Positions 8,510 through 15,849 of a stretch of DNA of 64,000 nucleotides are shown here, piece after piece. Source of the stretch: Micromonospora luteifusca (lineage in GTDB: Bacteria; Actinomycetota; Actinomycetes; Mycobacteriales; Micromonosporaceae); assembly GCF_016907275.1 (NCBI RefSeq), contig NZ_JAFBBP010000001.1, positions 124,001 to 188,000 of the forward strand. Direction: 5' to 3'. The notes below the pieces were generated by a model. That model searched no databases. It was not told the origin of the DNA and saw nothing but the letters and a program-made list of their open reading frames with translations. A program made the translations under genes and the position numbers. Position 1 is the first letter of the stretch. Each line of letters opens with the position of its first letter.

Positions 8510-9814
8510 TCACGCGGTCGACGGATGCTCCACCGGTGGCTGACCTGCCTGATCCGCCAGGATGGCGGCAGGCGGACGCTCCGGCACCACGCCGGCGCGG
8601 CGGATCGGGGTGAAGAGGCCACCGACCGCGACCAGCAGGCACCCCGCCCCCGCCACGAGAGTGACCACCTGGACGCCGTACCGGCCGGCGGCCCAGGTCA
8701 GCACGGCCGCGCCGATCGGTCCCAGGGCGTAGTGCGTGCTCCAGAACGCCGAGGTGACCCGGCCGAGCAGGTGATCGGGTGTGATCTCCTGGCGCAGCGA
8801 CATCGAACAGATCCCACCGACGCTGAGGCAGCACAGATACACCGCGGTCAGCGCGGTGACCGCCGGCACGCTCGCCGCCATGCCGACGCCCGCCACCGCG
8901 AAGCCGCAAATCGTGTGCGCGCCGATCCAGGTCGGGCCGAAGCCGCGGCGACGGCGCAGCGGGGCTACCAGCAGCGCGCCGGCGACCGTGCCCAGCGCCG
9001 CCAGGCCGAGCACGATGCCGACGGTGCCCTCGGAGCCACCAAGGTCGTGGGTGACGTGGTAGATCAGCACGTCGGTGAAGCCATAGGTCAGGAAGATGAA
9101 GACCGACAACAGGACGGTCAGCGCGCGGAGCACGGGCTGTCGCCACAGGAACCGTGCCCCGGCGAGAAACTCGGCCAGCGGCCTCTCCCGGGTTGCCGGT
9201 GCGGCGTCGTCGGCCCGCACCGGTCGTAGTCGGATCAGCCACAGACCGGTCGCGGAGAGCGCGAAGCTCGCCGCGTTGACGGCGATGGCGATTGCCGGGC
9301 CGAAGCGGGCCGACACCACGCCGGCGAGCAGCGGCCCGAGGACGGCCGTCGCCGCGTACGTCGCCTGTAGCCGTCCGTTGGCCTCGGTGATCCGATCGGA
9401 GTCGACGAGGTTGCGGACCGCGGTAACCGCGGCGACCTGGAACAGCATGCCGGCCGCCTCGCAGATCGGCAGCACGACGAAGAGCAGCCAGACCTGCGGG
9501 CCGACGAGCCAGACCAGGGGCACCAGGCCGTAGAGCACCAACCGGACCAGGTCCGCCACGATCATCAGAGTGCGGCGGTCGTACCGATCGACCAGCACCC
9601 CGCCGAAGATCCCGGCGGTGACGGAGGCCGCGCCCGCCACGGCGGTGAGCAGACCCATCTGCGCCACCGACCCGGTCGCCTGGAGGACCAGCAGCGGCAC
9701 CGCGAGGTAGGCGAACGAGTCGCCGGCCGCGGAGAGCGACTGCGCTGTCCAGTAGGTGCCGAAGGTGCGGTCCCGCCACAGCGCAGCCCGGCCAGCGGCG
9801 GCAGATCGGCTCAT
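8510..9814 (-). CDS. MFS transporter
   Basis: 434 aa from ATG (MSRSAAAGRAALWRDRTFG), with about 12 membrane helices. The YDRRTLMIVADLVR stretch after helix 2 matches the MFS A-motif region and the overall pattern matches EntS/DHA3-type efflux proteins. No clear ribosome site precedes this ATG; a GTG 21 bases upstream is an alternative. It converges on the acetyltransferase gene. The cargo is unknown. Confidence 0.87.
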   Translation of the reverse strand: MSRSAAAGRAALWRDRTFGTYWTAQSLSAAGDSFAYLAVPLLVLQATGSVAQMGLLTAVAGAASVTAGIFGGVLVDRYDRRTLMIVADLVRLVLYGLVPLVWLVGPQVWLLFVVLPICEAAGMLFQVAAVTAVRNLVDSDRITEANGRLQATYAATAVLGPLLAGVVSARFGPAIAIAVNAASFALSATGLWLIRLRPVRADDAAPATRERPLAEFLAGARFLWRQPVLRALTVLLSVFIFLTYGFTDVLIYHVTHDLGGSEGTVGIVLGLAALGTVAGALLVAPLRRRRGFGPTWIGAHTICGFAVAGVGMAASVPAVTALTAVYLCCLSVGGICSMSLRQEITPDHLLGRVTSAFWSTHYALGPIGAAVLTWAAGRYGVQVVTLVAGAGCLLVAVGGLFTPIRRAGVVPERPPAAILADQAGQPPVEHPSTA

Positions 9815-9939
9815 CGCGACGAGGGTAGTCGCCACGGCCACCCGACGCCGGCCGTGACGGGCGTCACATCGCTGCGATGTCACGAACCACCGGGCTCCGT
9901 GCATCTCGTGGTCGTCAACCCGATCAGAGAGGCGAAACA

Positions 9940-11142
9940 ATGAGCACATCGCAGGGACCTGGCACGGCGGGCACGCACAACGTTCTGATCCTGGGCGCGG
10001 GCTACGCGGGCATGGCCGCGGCGACCCAGCTCGCGGCGAGGACCAGGCAGGCCAACGTGCGGGTGACCGTTGTGAACGCGCAGGAGCGGTTCACCGAGCG
10101 CCTACGGCTGCACCTGACGGCGACCGGGCAGCGGCTCGCTGAGATGGACATCCCCGAGCTGCTCGCGGGGACGGGTGCGCAGTTCGTACGCGGCTGGGTG
10201 ACGGCGGTCGACGCCCACGCGCGGACCGTCCGGATCGACGACAGCCGGGTGCTGCACTACGACACCCTGGTGTACGGGTTGGGCAGCGTGACCGACACCG
10301 CGACGGTGCCGGGTGTGGAGGAGCACGCGTACACCCTGGACAGCGCGGGCGACGCGGAAGCGCTGGCGGACCGGCTGGCGCGGCTGGGCCGCGGCACCGT
10401 CGTCGTCGGCGGCAGCGGGTTGACCGGCGTCGAGGCGGCTGCGGAGATCGCGGAACGACACCCGGAGCTCGATGTCGTGCTGGTGGGCCGGCAGGAGCTC
10501 GGGGCGACCATGAACACGAAGGCCCGGGCACACCTGCGGGCCGCGCTCACTCGCCTCGGCGTCCAGGTGATCACCGGGACAGCGGTCACGACGGTGCTGC
10601 CCGACGGGGTCGAACTGGCCGGGGCGGGGACTCTGGCCGCCGACGTCGTCCTCTGGACGGGTGGTACGCGGGTGTCGCCGCTGGCCGCCGCCGCGGGATT
10701 GACCGTCGACGAACGCGGTCGCGTCGTCACCGACGCCACGTTGCGGTCGGTGTCGCACCCGGAGGTGTACGCGATCGGCGACGCGGCAGCGATCCGGCAG
10801 GGCTACGGTGTGCTGCACGGCACCTGCCAGAGCGGTATGCCGACCGGCGTGCACGCAGCGGTGTCGATCGCCCGCACGCTGAGGGGCAAACAGCCCAGGC
10901 AGTTCCGGTTCGGCTACTACCACACGCCGGTGAGCCTGGGCCGAAACGATGCGGTCGTGCAGTTCACCCGGCCCGACGACAGCCCTCGCCGAGGGTGTCT
11001 GACCGGGCGTACGGCGGTCTGGTACAAGGAGACCGTGAGCGCATCCCCCTGGCCGACCTACCGCCGCATGACGACAATGCCCTCCTCCGGCGCCTTCTGG
11101 CCGCGCGGCGGCCGCTTCACTCGCCTGCGGGACGCACGGTGA
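9940..11142 (+). CDS. NAD(P)/FAD-dependent oxidoreductase, NDH-2-like
   Basis: 400 aa. N-terminal FAD motif GAGYAGMAAA (about residue 19), a second dinucleotide motif VVVGGSGLTGVEAAAE (about residue 150) and the FAD-contact YAIGDAAA (about residue 275) place it in the two-dinucleotide-binding flavoprotein family with type II NADH dehydrogenases. The ATG follows GAGAGGCG. Its stop overlaps the sigJ GTG. Flavin oxidoreductases of this kind are regular partners of ECF41 sigma factors, so it is likely both neighbour and target of SigJ. Confidence 0.9.
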   Translation: MSTSQGPGTAGTHNVLILGAGYAGMAAATQLAARTRQANVRVTVVNAQERFTERLRLHLTATGQRLAEMDIPELLAGTGAQFVRGWVTAVDAHARTVRIDDSRVLHYDTLVYGLGSVTDTATVPGVEEHAYTLDSAGDAEALADRLARLGRGTVVVGGSGLTGVEAAAEIAERHPELDVVLVGRQELGATMNTKARAHLRAALTRLGVQVITGTAVTTVLPDGVELAGAGTLAADVVLWTGGTRVSPLAAAAGLTVDERGRVVTDATLRSVSHPEVYAIGDAAAIRQGYGVLHGTCQSGMPTGVHAAVSIARTLRGKQPRQFRFGYYHTPVSLGRNDAVVQFTRPDDSPRRGCLTGRTAVWYKETVSASPWPTYRRMTTMPSSGAFWPRGGRFTRLRDAR

Positions 11143-12056
11143 CGCCCCTGGCGAACGCGGACCAGCAGGTGTTCCACCGTCATCGCAACCTGCTGTTCTC
11201 GGTGGCCTACCGCATCCTCGGCACCGCTGCCGATGCCGAGGACGCGGTGCAGGACGCCTGGATCAGATGGTCCTCGGCCGACCGCTGCCAGGTTGCCGAT
11301 CCCAAGGCGTATCTCGCACGCATCGTGTCGAACCTCGCGATGCAGCGTCTGCGCTCGACGCGGCAGCAACGCGAGACCTACGTGGGGCCGTGGCTGCCCG
11401 AGCCGATCCTGACCGATGGTGACACCGCCGACGTCATCACCGACGCCGAGTCCGTGTCGATGGCGATGCTGGTGGTGCTGGAGACGCTCAGCCCGCTCGA
11501 GCGTGCGGTGTTCGTCCTGCGTGAGGTCTTCGACTTCAGCCATGCGGAGATCGCGGTGGCGGTGGAACGCTCCGAGGCCGCGGTGCGCCAGACCGCCCAC
11601 CGTGCTCGCGAGCACGTCCGGGCGCAGCGGCCACGCTTCACCGCGGACCGGTCACAGCAGCGCGGCGTCACCGAGCGGTTCCTCGCCGCCGCGACCGGTG
11701 GCGACATCAACACCCTGCTGGAACTGCTGTCCCCGGACGTCACGTTGTGGACCGACGGCGGCGGTAAGGTTCGCCAGGCCCTGCGTCCGATCAGGGGCGC
11801 GGAGACGGTCGCCGCCTGGTTCGCGGCCATCGGCACCGTCACCTACCAGGGCGTCGAGCCGCACGACATGCACGCCGCCCTGGTCGAGATCAACCAAGGC
11901 CCGGGCCTGGTGTTCAGCGGAGCCGGCCGGGTGATCGCCACCATCTCCTTCGACATCGACGCTGACGGTCGCATCACGACCATCCACAACGTCGCCAACC
12001 CCGACAAGCTCCGAACCGTCGCCGACGGCACCACCCATCAGCTCGAGACGAGCTGA
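11139..12056 (+). CDS. sigJ: ECF41-family RNA polymerase sigma factor SigJ
   Basis: 305 aa from GTG overlapping the oxidoreductase stop (GTGA). Sigma region 2 (HRHRNLLFSVAYRILG to AEDAVQDAWIRW) and region 4 (LSPLERAVFVLREVFDFSHAEIA) are followed by a SnoaL-like C-terminal domain. Three hallmarks of ECF41 are present: linker WLPEP, DGGGK in the extension, and NPDKL near the C-terminus. In this family the fused SnoaL domain, not an anti-sigma factor, controls activity. No anti-sigma gene is nearby. A longer frame from 10995 overlaps the flavoprotein and was rejected. Confidence 0.93.
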   Translation: MTPLANADQQVFHRHRNLLFSVAYRILGTAADAEDAVQDAWIRWSSADRCQVADPKAYLARIVSNLAMQRLRSTRQQRETYVGPWLPEPILTDGDTADVITDAESVSMAMLVVLETLSPLERAVFVLREVFDFSHAEIAVAVERSEAAVRQTAHRAREHVRAQRPRFTADRSQQRGVTERFLAAATGGDINTLLELLSPDVTLWTDGGGKVRQALRPIRGAETVAAWFAAIGTVTYQGVEPHDMHAALVEINQGPGLVFSGAGRVIATISFDIDADGRITTIHNVANPDKLRTVADGTTHQLETS

Positions 12057-12064
12057 GCTGGCCG

Positions 12065-12970
12065 TCAGCCGGTCTTGGTGAGGTCAGTCGTGGCGGCGAG
12101 TTCCGTGACCACGTCCAGGAGCCGGTGCAGGGCGGGTGAGGTGTTGCCCGGCAGCCACACCATCTCGGTCTGCGCGTAGGCGCCGGTCAGCGGGACGAAC
12201 ACCACGCCGCTACGACGCAGGCTGGCTGCCGAACTGGCGAGCCGGGTGACGCCCAGCCCGGCGGCGACCAGGCCGAGGAGGCTCTGCACGCTGGCTTCCT
12301 CCTGGACGATGTTCGGTACGAACCCCGCTTCCCGGAACTGGTCCTCGAAGGTGCGGTGCCAGGGTTCCCAGGAACTGCGCGGCGTGGTGAGCCATGGCTC
12401 GTCCGCCAGGTCGGCGAGTTCCAGCTCGGCGCGGTCGGCGAGCGGGTGGCCCTCGGGCAGCACGGCGCACACCGGTTCGCTCGCCAGTTTCCTGGTCTCC
12501 AGGCCGGGAACGAGTGTGGTCCGGGTGAAGGCGACGTCGTAGTCGCCGCCGAGGACACCCTGCACCAGGGATGCGATGCCGGTGGACTCGGTGGCCAGGT
12601 GCAGACCGGGAAGTTGGTCGTGCACGGCCCGGACCACCGGGGGTAGGAGGTGGTTGGCGACGGTGGTCAGGAAGGCGAGTCGGAGGGTGCCGACCTCGCC
12701 GCGCAGGGCGCGTCCCACGACGGCGACGGCCTCGTCGGCGCGGTCCGTCACGGCGCGCGCCTCGGGCACGAACAGGGCGCCGATGTCGGTCAGGGTGGTG
12801 CCCCGGGAGCCGCGGTCGAACAGCTTCACTCCGAGGGTGCGTTCCAGGGCGGTGATCTGCTGGGACAGCGACTGCTGGGCGATCATCAGGCGGGCGGAGG
12901 CCCGCGTGAAGCTCAGCTCCTCCGCGAGGACCAGGAAGTATCGCAGTTGCCGCAGCTCAGGGGTGGCCAC
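12065..12970 (-). CDS. LysR family transcriptional regulator
   Basis: 301 aa from GTG (VATPELRQLRYFLVLAEE). The winged helix-turn-helix (FTRASARLMIAQQSLSQQI) lies within residues 18-45 and a LysR effector domain follows. No Shine-Dalgarno precedes the GTG, so a leaderless message is possible. A 628-codon frame extending upstream crosses the SDR gene antisense and is a shadow. It is divergent from the SDR gene at 13088, which it probably controls, and converges with sigJ with only 8 bases between. Confidence 0.9.
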   Translation of the reverse strand: MATPELRQLRYFLVLAEELSFTRASARLMIAQQSLSQQITALERTLGVKLFDRGSRGTTLTDIGALFVPEARAVTDRADEAVAVVGRALRGEVGTLRLAFLTTVANHLLPPVVRAVHDQLPGLHLATESTGIASLVQGVLGGDYDVAFTRTTLVPGLETRKLASEPVCAVLPEGHPLADRAELELADLADEPWLTTPRSSWEPWHRTFEDQFREAGFVPNIVQEEASVQSLLGLVAAGLGVTRLASSAASLRRSGVVFVPLTGAYAQTEMVWLPGNTSPALHRLLDVVTELAATTDLTKTG

Positions 12971-13087
12971 AGGGACAGACTGTAGCCATGTCAGGAAGCG
13001 TGTGTTGGCCGTCTCGCAGACCTCCGCGCACGATCGTTCGGGAGGCGGTAGCCGCCACCTGATGACACATATCGAAGGAAGTTGACC

Positions 13088-14026
13088 ATGAGTGCAACAC
13101 GCTTCACCACGCCTTTCAACGCCCGGTCCACCGCCGCTGACGTGGTGGCCGGTGTCGACCTCACCGGGCAGCGCGCGATCGTCACCGGCGCCTCGTCGGG
13201 CATCGGTGTCGAGACCGCCCGGGCGCTCGCGACCGCGGGAGCCGAGGTGACCTTGGCGGTACGGGACGTGCAGGCCGGCGAGCGGACAGCGGAGGACATT
13301 CGGAGCACCACGGCGAACGGGTCGGTCCGCGTCGCACCGTTGGACCTTTCCGACCAGGATTCGATCGCGGCCTTCGTCGCGGCCTGGGAAGGTCCCCTGC
13401 ACATCCTGGTCAACAACGCCGGGGTGTCGGCGACCCCCGAGAGGCGGACGCCAGAGGGCTGGGAGTTGCAGTTCGCCACCAATCATCTCGGCCACTTCGC
13501 GCTCGCTACGGGGCTGCACCGGGCGCTCGCGGCAGCCGGCCAGGCCCGTGTGGTGTCGCTCAGTTCCATCGCCCACGTGCAGGCGCCGATGGTCTTCGAG
13601 GACGTGAACTTCCGCGAGCGCCCCTATGACCGCATGCTCGCCTACGGCGAGTCGAAGACCGCCACCGCGTTGTTCGCGGTCGAGGCGAACAGGCGCTGGG
13701 CCGGTGACGGCATCACCGTGAACGCGGCCAATCCGGGTGCGGTCGCCACGAACCTGGGCCGGCACCTCACCCCAGAGGACTACGCGAACCTTCCGGCATT
13801 CGACTTCAAGACCCCGGAGCAGGGGGCCGCGACCTCGGTGCTGTTGGCCGCCTGGCCGCAGCTCAGTGGCACCGGCGGCCGGTACTTCGAGGACTGCAAC
13901 CAGGCGGTGCGCCACAGCGCTGAAACGCCGTTGCAGGGCGTCGCCGACCACGCGATCGACCCGGCGGCGGCCGAGCGACTGTGGCAGATCTCGCTCGACA
14001 TGCTCGCCGAAGCTCGGCGTGCCTGA
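13088..14026 (+). CDS. SDR family NAD(P)-dependent oxidoreductase
   Basis: 312 aa. ATG at 13088 is preferred over an in-frame TTG six bases earlier because GAAGGAAG is correctly spaced only for the ATG. The cofactor motif GASSGIG, structural NNAG, catalytic Ser (SLSSIA, about residue 158) and YGESK (Tyr about residue 185) are all present. This length and the insert before the Tyr resemble the retinol-dehydrogenase/oxidoreductase-like SDR group. It is probably LysR-regulated from the 117-base divergent region. The substrate is unknown. Confidence 0.9.
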   Translation: MSATRFTTPFNARSTAADVVAGVDLTGQRAIVTGASSGIGVETARALATAGAEVTLAVRDVQAGERTAEDIRSTTANGSVRVAPLDLSDQDSIAAFVAAWEGPLHILVNNAGVSATPERRTPEGWELQFATNHLGHFALATGLHRALAAAGQARVVSLSSIAHVQAPMVFEDVNFRERPYDRMLAYGESKTATALFAVEANRRWAGDGITVNAANPGAVATNLGRHLTPEDYANLPAFDFKTPEQGAATSVLLAAWPQLSGTGGRYFEDCNQAVRHSAETPLQGVADHAIDPAAAERLWQISLDMLAEARRA

Positions 14027-14047
14027 CCGGCCGGGAAATGAGCAGAC

Positions 14048-14083
14048 GGAGACGGCCGCGGGAGGTATCCCGCGGCCGTCTCC
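14048..14083. terminator. bidirectional hairpin terminator
   Basis: A perfect 16-bp stem (GGAGACGGCCGCGGGA and its complement) with loop GGTA sits between the convergent SDR (+) and FMN-reductase (-) genes. No T-run is present, as is usual in high-GC actinobacteria. Confidence 0.75.
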
Positions 14084-14100
14084 GGAAATGCTCGAAACGA

Positions 14101-14661
14101 TCAGGCCTGGCGCAGCGGAGCCAGCGCGGTGCTCCAGGCGACCACCTGGTCGAGGGTGGTGGTCAGCGCGTCCTGCTGGAACTGGTTGGGCTTGAACACG
14201 CTGAAGTTCTCGAAGTCGGTGAAGAGCGACAGAGCGACCTGCGAACGCACATCGGCCATCTGAAGCTCACCAGAGATCAGACGCAGGTGCTCCACGGCGC
14301 GTGCGCCGCCGACCGAGCCGTAGCTGACGAAGCCGACGGCCTTGTTGTTCCACTCGGCGTACAGGAAGTCGATCGCGTTCTTCAGGGCACCCGAGGTGGA
14401 GTGGTTGTACTCGGGGGTGACGATGATGAACCCGTCGTACGACGCGATCGTCTCGGCCCACCGCAGCGTGTGCGGCTGGGAGTACTGGCCCATCGACGGC
14501 GGGTACGCCTCGTCGAGGTGCGGCAACTGGTAGTCGAGCAGGTCGATCAGCTCGTACTCCGCGTCGGAACGCTGCTTGGCGATCTCGAGCACCCAACGGG
14601 CGACGGCTTCCCCGTTACGCCCCGGGCGGGTGCTTCCGAGGATGATCCCGATCCTGGTCAT
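14101..14661 (-). CDS. NADPH-dependent FMN reductase
   Basis: 186 aa. Flavodoxin-like fold with phosphate loop GSTRPGRNGEAV at the N-terminus and PEYNHSTSGALKNAIDFL (about residue 80-97), the FMN isoalloxazine-contacting segment of the NADPH:FMN/quinone/azo reductase family. It reduces flavin or quinones with NADPH in the cytoplasm. AAAGGTG precedes the ATG. It is divergent from a MarR gene, and a MarR-type palindrome lies upstream of its start, a common arrangement for quinone or electrophile detoxification. Confidence 0.92.
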   Translation of the reverse strand: MTRIGIILGSTRPGRNGEAVARWVLEIAKQRSDAEYELIDLLDYQLPHLDEAYPPSMGQYSQPHTLRWAETIASYDGFIIVTPEYNHSTSGALKNAIDFLYAEWNNKAVGFVSYGSVGGARAVEHLRLISGELQMADVRSQVALSLFTDFENFSVFKPNQFQQDALTTTLDQVVAWSTALAPLRQA

Positions 14662-14712
14662 TTTGGCACCTTTCAGAAGTCCTTGCCTGGCGACGTGAAC
14701 GCTAATCGGTGC

Positions 14713-14728
14713 TTGCTTGGTCAAGCAA
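14713..14728. promoter_or_regulatory. MarR-type operator 1
   Basis: TTGCTTGGTCAAGCAA has perfect 7-bp arms around a GT centre. It lies 52 bases upstream of the FMN-reductase start and shares its sequence with operator 2. Confidence 0.75.
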
Positions 14729-14767
14729 ATACTCTCGGCGTGGTCACGATCACACTGAGAGTGGGCA

Positions 14768-14785
14768 GTTGCTCGGTCAAGCAAC
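14768..14785. promoter_or_regulatory. MarR-type operator 2
   Basis: GTTGCTCGGTCAAGCAAC repeats operator 1 with one arm mismatch and abuts TATGAT at 14786-14791, the probable -10 of the marR-type gene. Binding would block its promoter. Confidence 0.75.
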
Positions 14786-14791
14786 TATGAT
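14786..14791 (+). promoter_or_regulatory. -10 element of a probably leaderless marR promoter
   Basis: TATGAT ends seven bases before the ATG at 14798, the expected distance to a transcription start, so the message may begin at the start codon. No good -35 is seen. The AGGGGG touching the ATG is too close to serve as a Shine-Dalgarno. Confidence 0.5.
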
Positions 14792-14797
14792 AGGGGG

Positions 14798-15271
14798 ATG
14801 TCCGATCCCTCCGCAGAGCCGCTGCAACCCCTCACGCCCGACGAGGAGGCCCTGGTCCGCGCCCTGGGCCACGTGATGCACGTGCTGCCCCGCACGATCG
14901 ACGCCGACATGGTCAACGACCGTCAGCTGCCGCTCACCGAATACACCGCCCTGATGAACCTGTCCGAGGCGCCGGGTCGGCGGATGCGGATGAACGAGCT
15001 CGCCTCGGCCTGCTACCTCTCGCTCAGCGGCATGACCCGCACCATCATCCGGCTGGAGACGCAGGGCCTGGTCATGCGGGAACGCTGCGAGGAGGACGCC
15101 CGGGGCTGGAACGCCGTCCTCACCGACGCGGGCTTCGCCCGCCTGGAGGAGTCCTGGCCCAGTCACCTGGCCGCCGTGCGCCGGCGGTTCCTGCAGCACT
15201 TCGAGGGCTTCGACCTCGCCCAGTTGGCCCGCGCGTTCCGCGGGGCGGGGACGGCCGAAACAACCGACTGA
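14798..15271 (+). CDS. MarR family transcriptional regulator
   Basis: 157 aa. Winged helix at about residues 45-110 (LPLTEYTALMNLSEAPGRRMRMNELA, then the recognition helix CYLSLSGMTRTIIRLE). It is divergent from the FMN reductase with two matching palindromes between, so it is probably the autoregulated repressor of both. Ligand or oxidant sensing cannot be read; one Cys in the recognition-helix region (SACYLS) and one in the wing (ERCEED) are possible redox sensors (inference). Confidence 0.93.
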   Translation: MSDPSAEPLQPLTPDEEALVRALGHVMHVLPRTIDADMVNDRQLPLTEYTALMNLSEAPGRRMRMNELASACYLSLSGMTRTIIRLETQGLVMRERCEEDARGWNAVLTDAGFARLEESWPSHLAAVRRRFLQHFEGFDLAQLARAFRGAGTAETTD

Positions 15272-15304
15272 ACGGCGCCCGACCGCCCCGCGCGGGCAGG
15301 CGGG

Positions 15305-15814
15305 TCAGCCCGGCAGCCGACCCGCCGCGACCAGCGCCCAGGCGAGCAGCCCGAACGCGGCGGTCGAGGCGACGGCCCGGACCACGTTGCCGCGTACCCA
15401 GCTGACCTCGAAGCGCGCCCGCAGAGCCGCGAGGTCCGTGACCCGGTCGACGTCGCCGGCACGGGCCAGCACGTTGTTGAGCGGCACGTTGACCACGGCG
15501 GTGACGCCGAGCACCACCACGTACAGCACCAGCGCGGCGACGATCCACGGCAGCAGCGCGCGGCGCTCGGCACCGAGATGCAGCGCCGCCGCGAGCAGCG
15601 TGAACAGCAGCGCGCCCCCGAAGCAGACGGCGAACCATCCGTTGAGGATCGACTCGTTGATCCGCTGCATGGCGAGCACCAGCGTCCGGTCGTCGGCACG
15701 CCCCAGACCCGGCAGGACCGCGTACGCGAAAGCGGCGAACAGCCCGGCGGTCAGGCCGGTGGTCAGGGTGGCGGCGAGCAGGCTTGCGGTACTCAGGAAT
15801 CCCATGCTCTCCAT
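15305..15814 (-). CDS. DUF1772 / anthrone-oxygenase-like membrane protein
   Basis: 169 aa, four membrane helices (about residues 8-30, 58-78, 85-107 and 145-163). The conserved NVPLNNVLA motif (about residue 111) marks the DUF1772 family. Two ATGs three codons apart are possible; the second (15805) has GGAGAG close by. Most bacterial members are uncharacterised; a minority act as anthrone oxygenases. It is apparently a single-gene unit between the MarR gene and desD. Confidence 0.8.
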   Translation of the reverse strand: MESMGFLSTASLLAATLTTGLTAGLFAAFAYAVLPGLGRADDRTLVLAMQRINESILNGWFAVCFGGALLFTLLAAALHLGAERRALLPWIVAALVLYVVVLGVTAVVNVPLNNVLARAGDVDRVTDLAALRARFEVSWVRGNVVRAVASTAAFGLLAWALVAAGRLPG

Positions 15815-15849
15815 TGCACCCGTTGGGACCCGCCCGCACCAAATTGCCG

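Noticed and set aside
9878..9916. Classical ECF41 promoter (TGTCAC box with CGTC)
   Set aside because: The nearest CGTC is about 28 bases downstream of the box instead of about 16, so I do not call a promoter.
12065..13951. 628-codon version of the LysR gene
   Set aside because: Its upstream half is antisense to the intact SDR gene; the LysR homology begins at the GTG at 12970.
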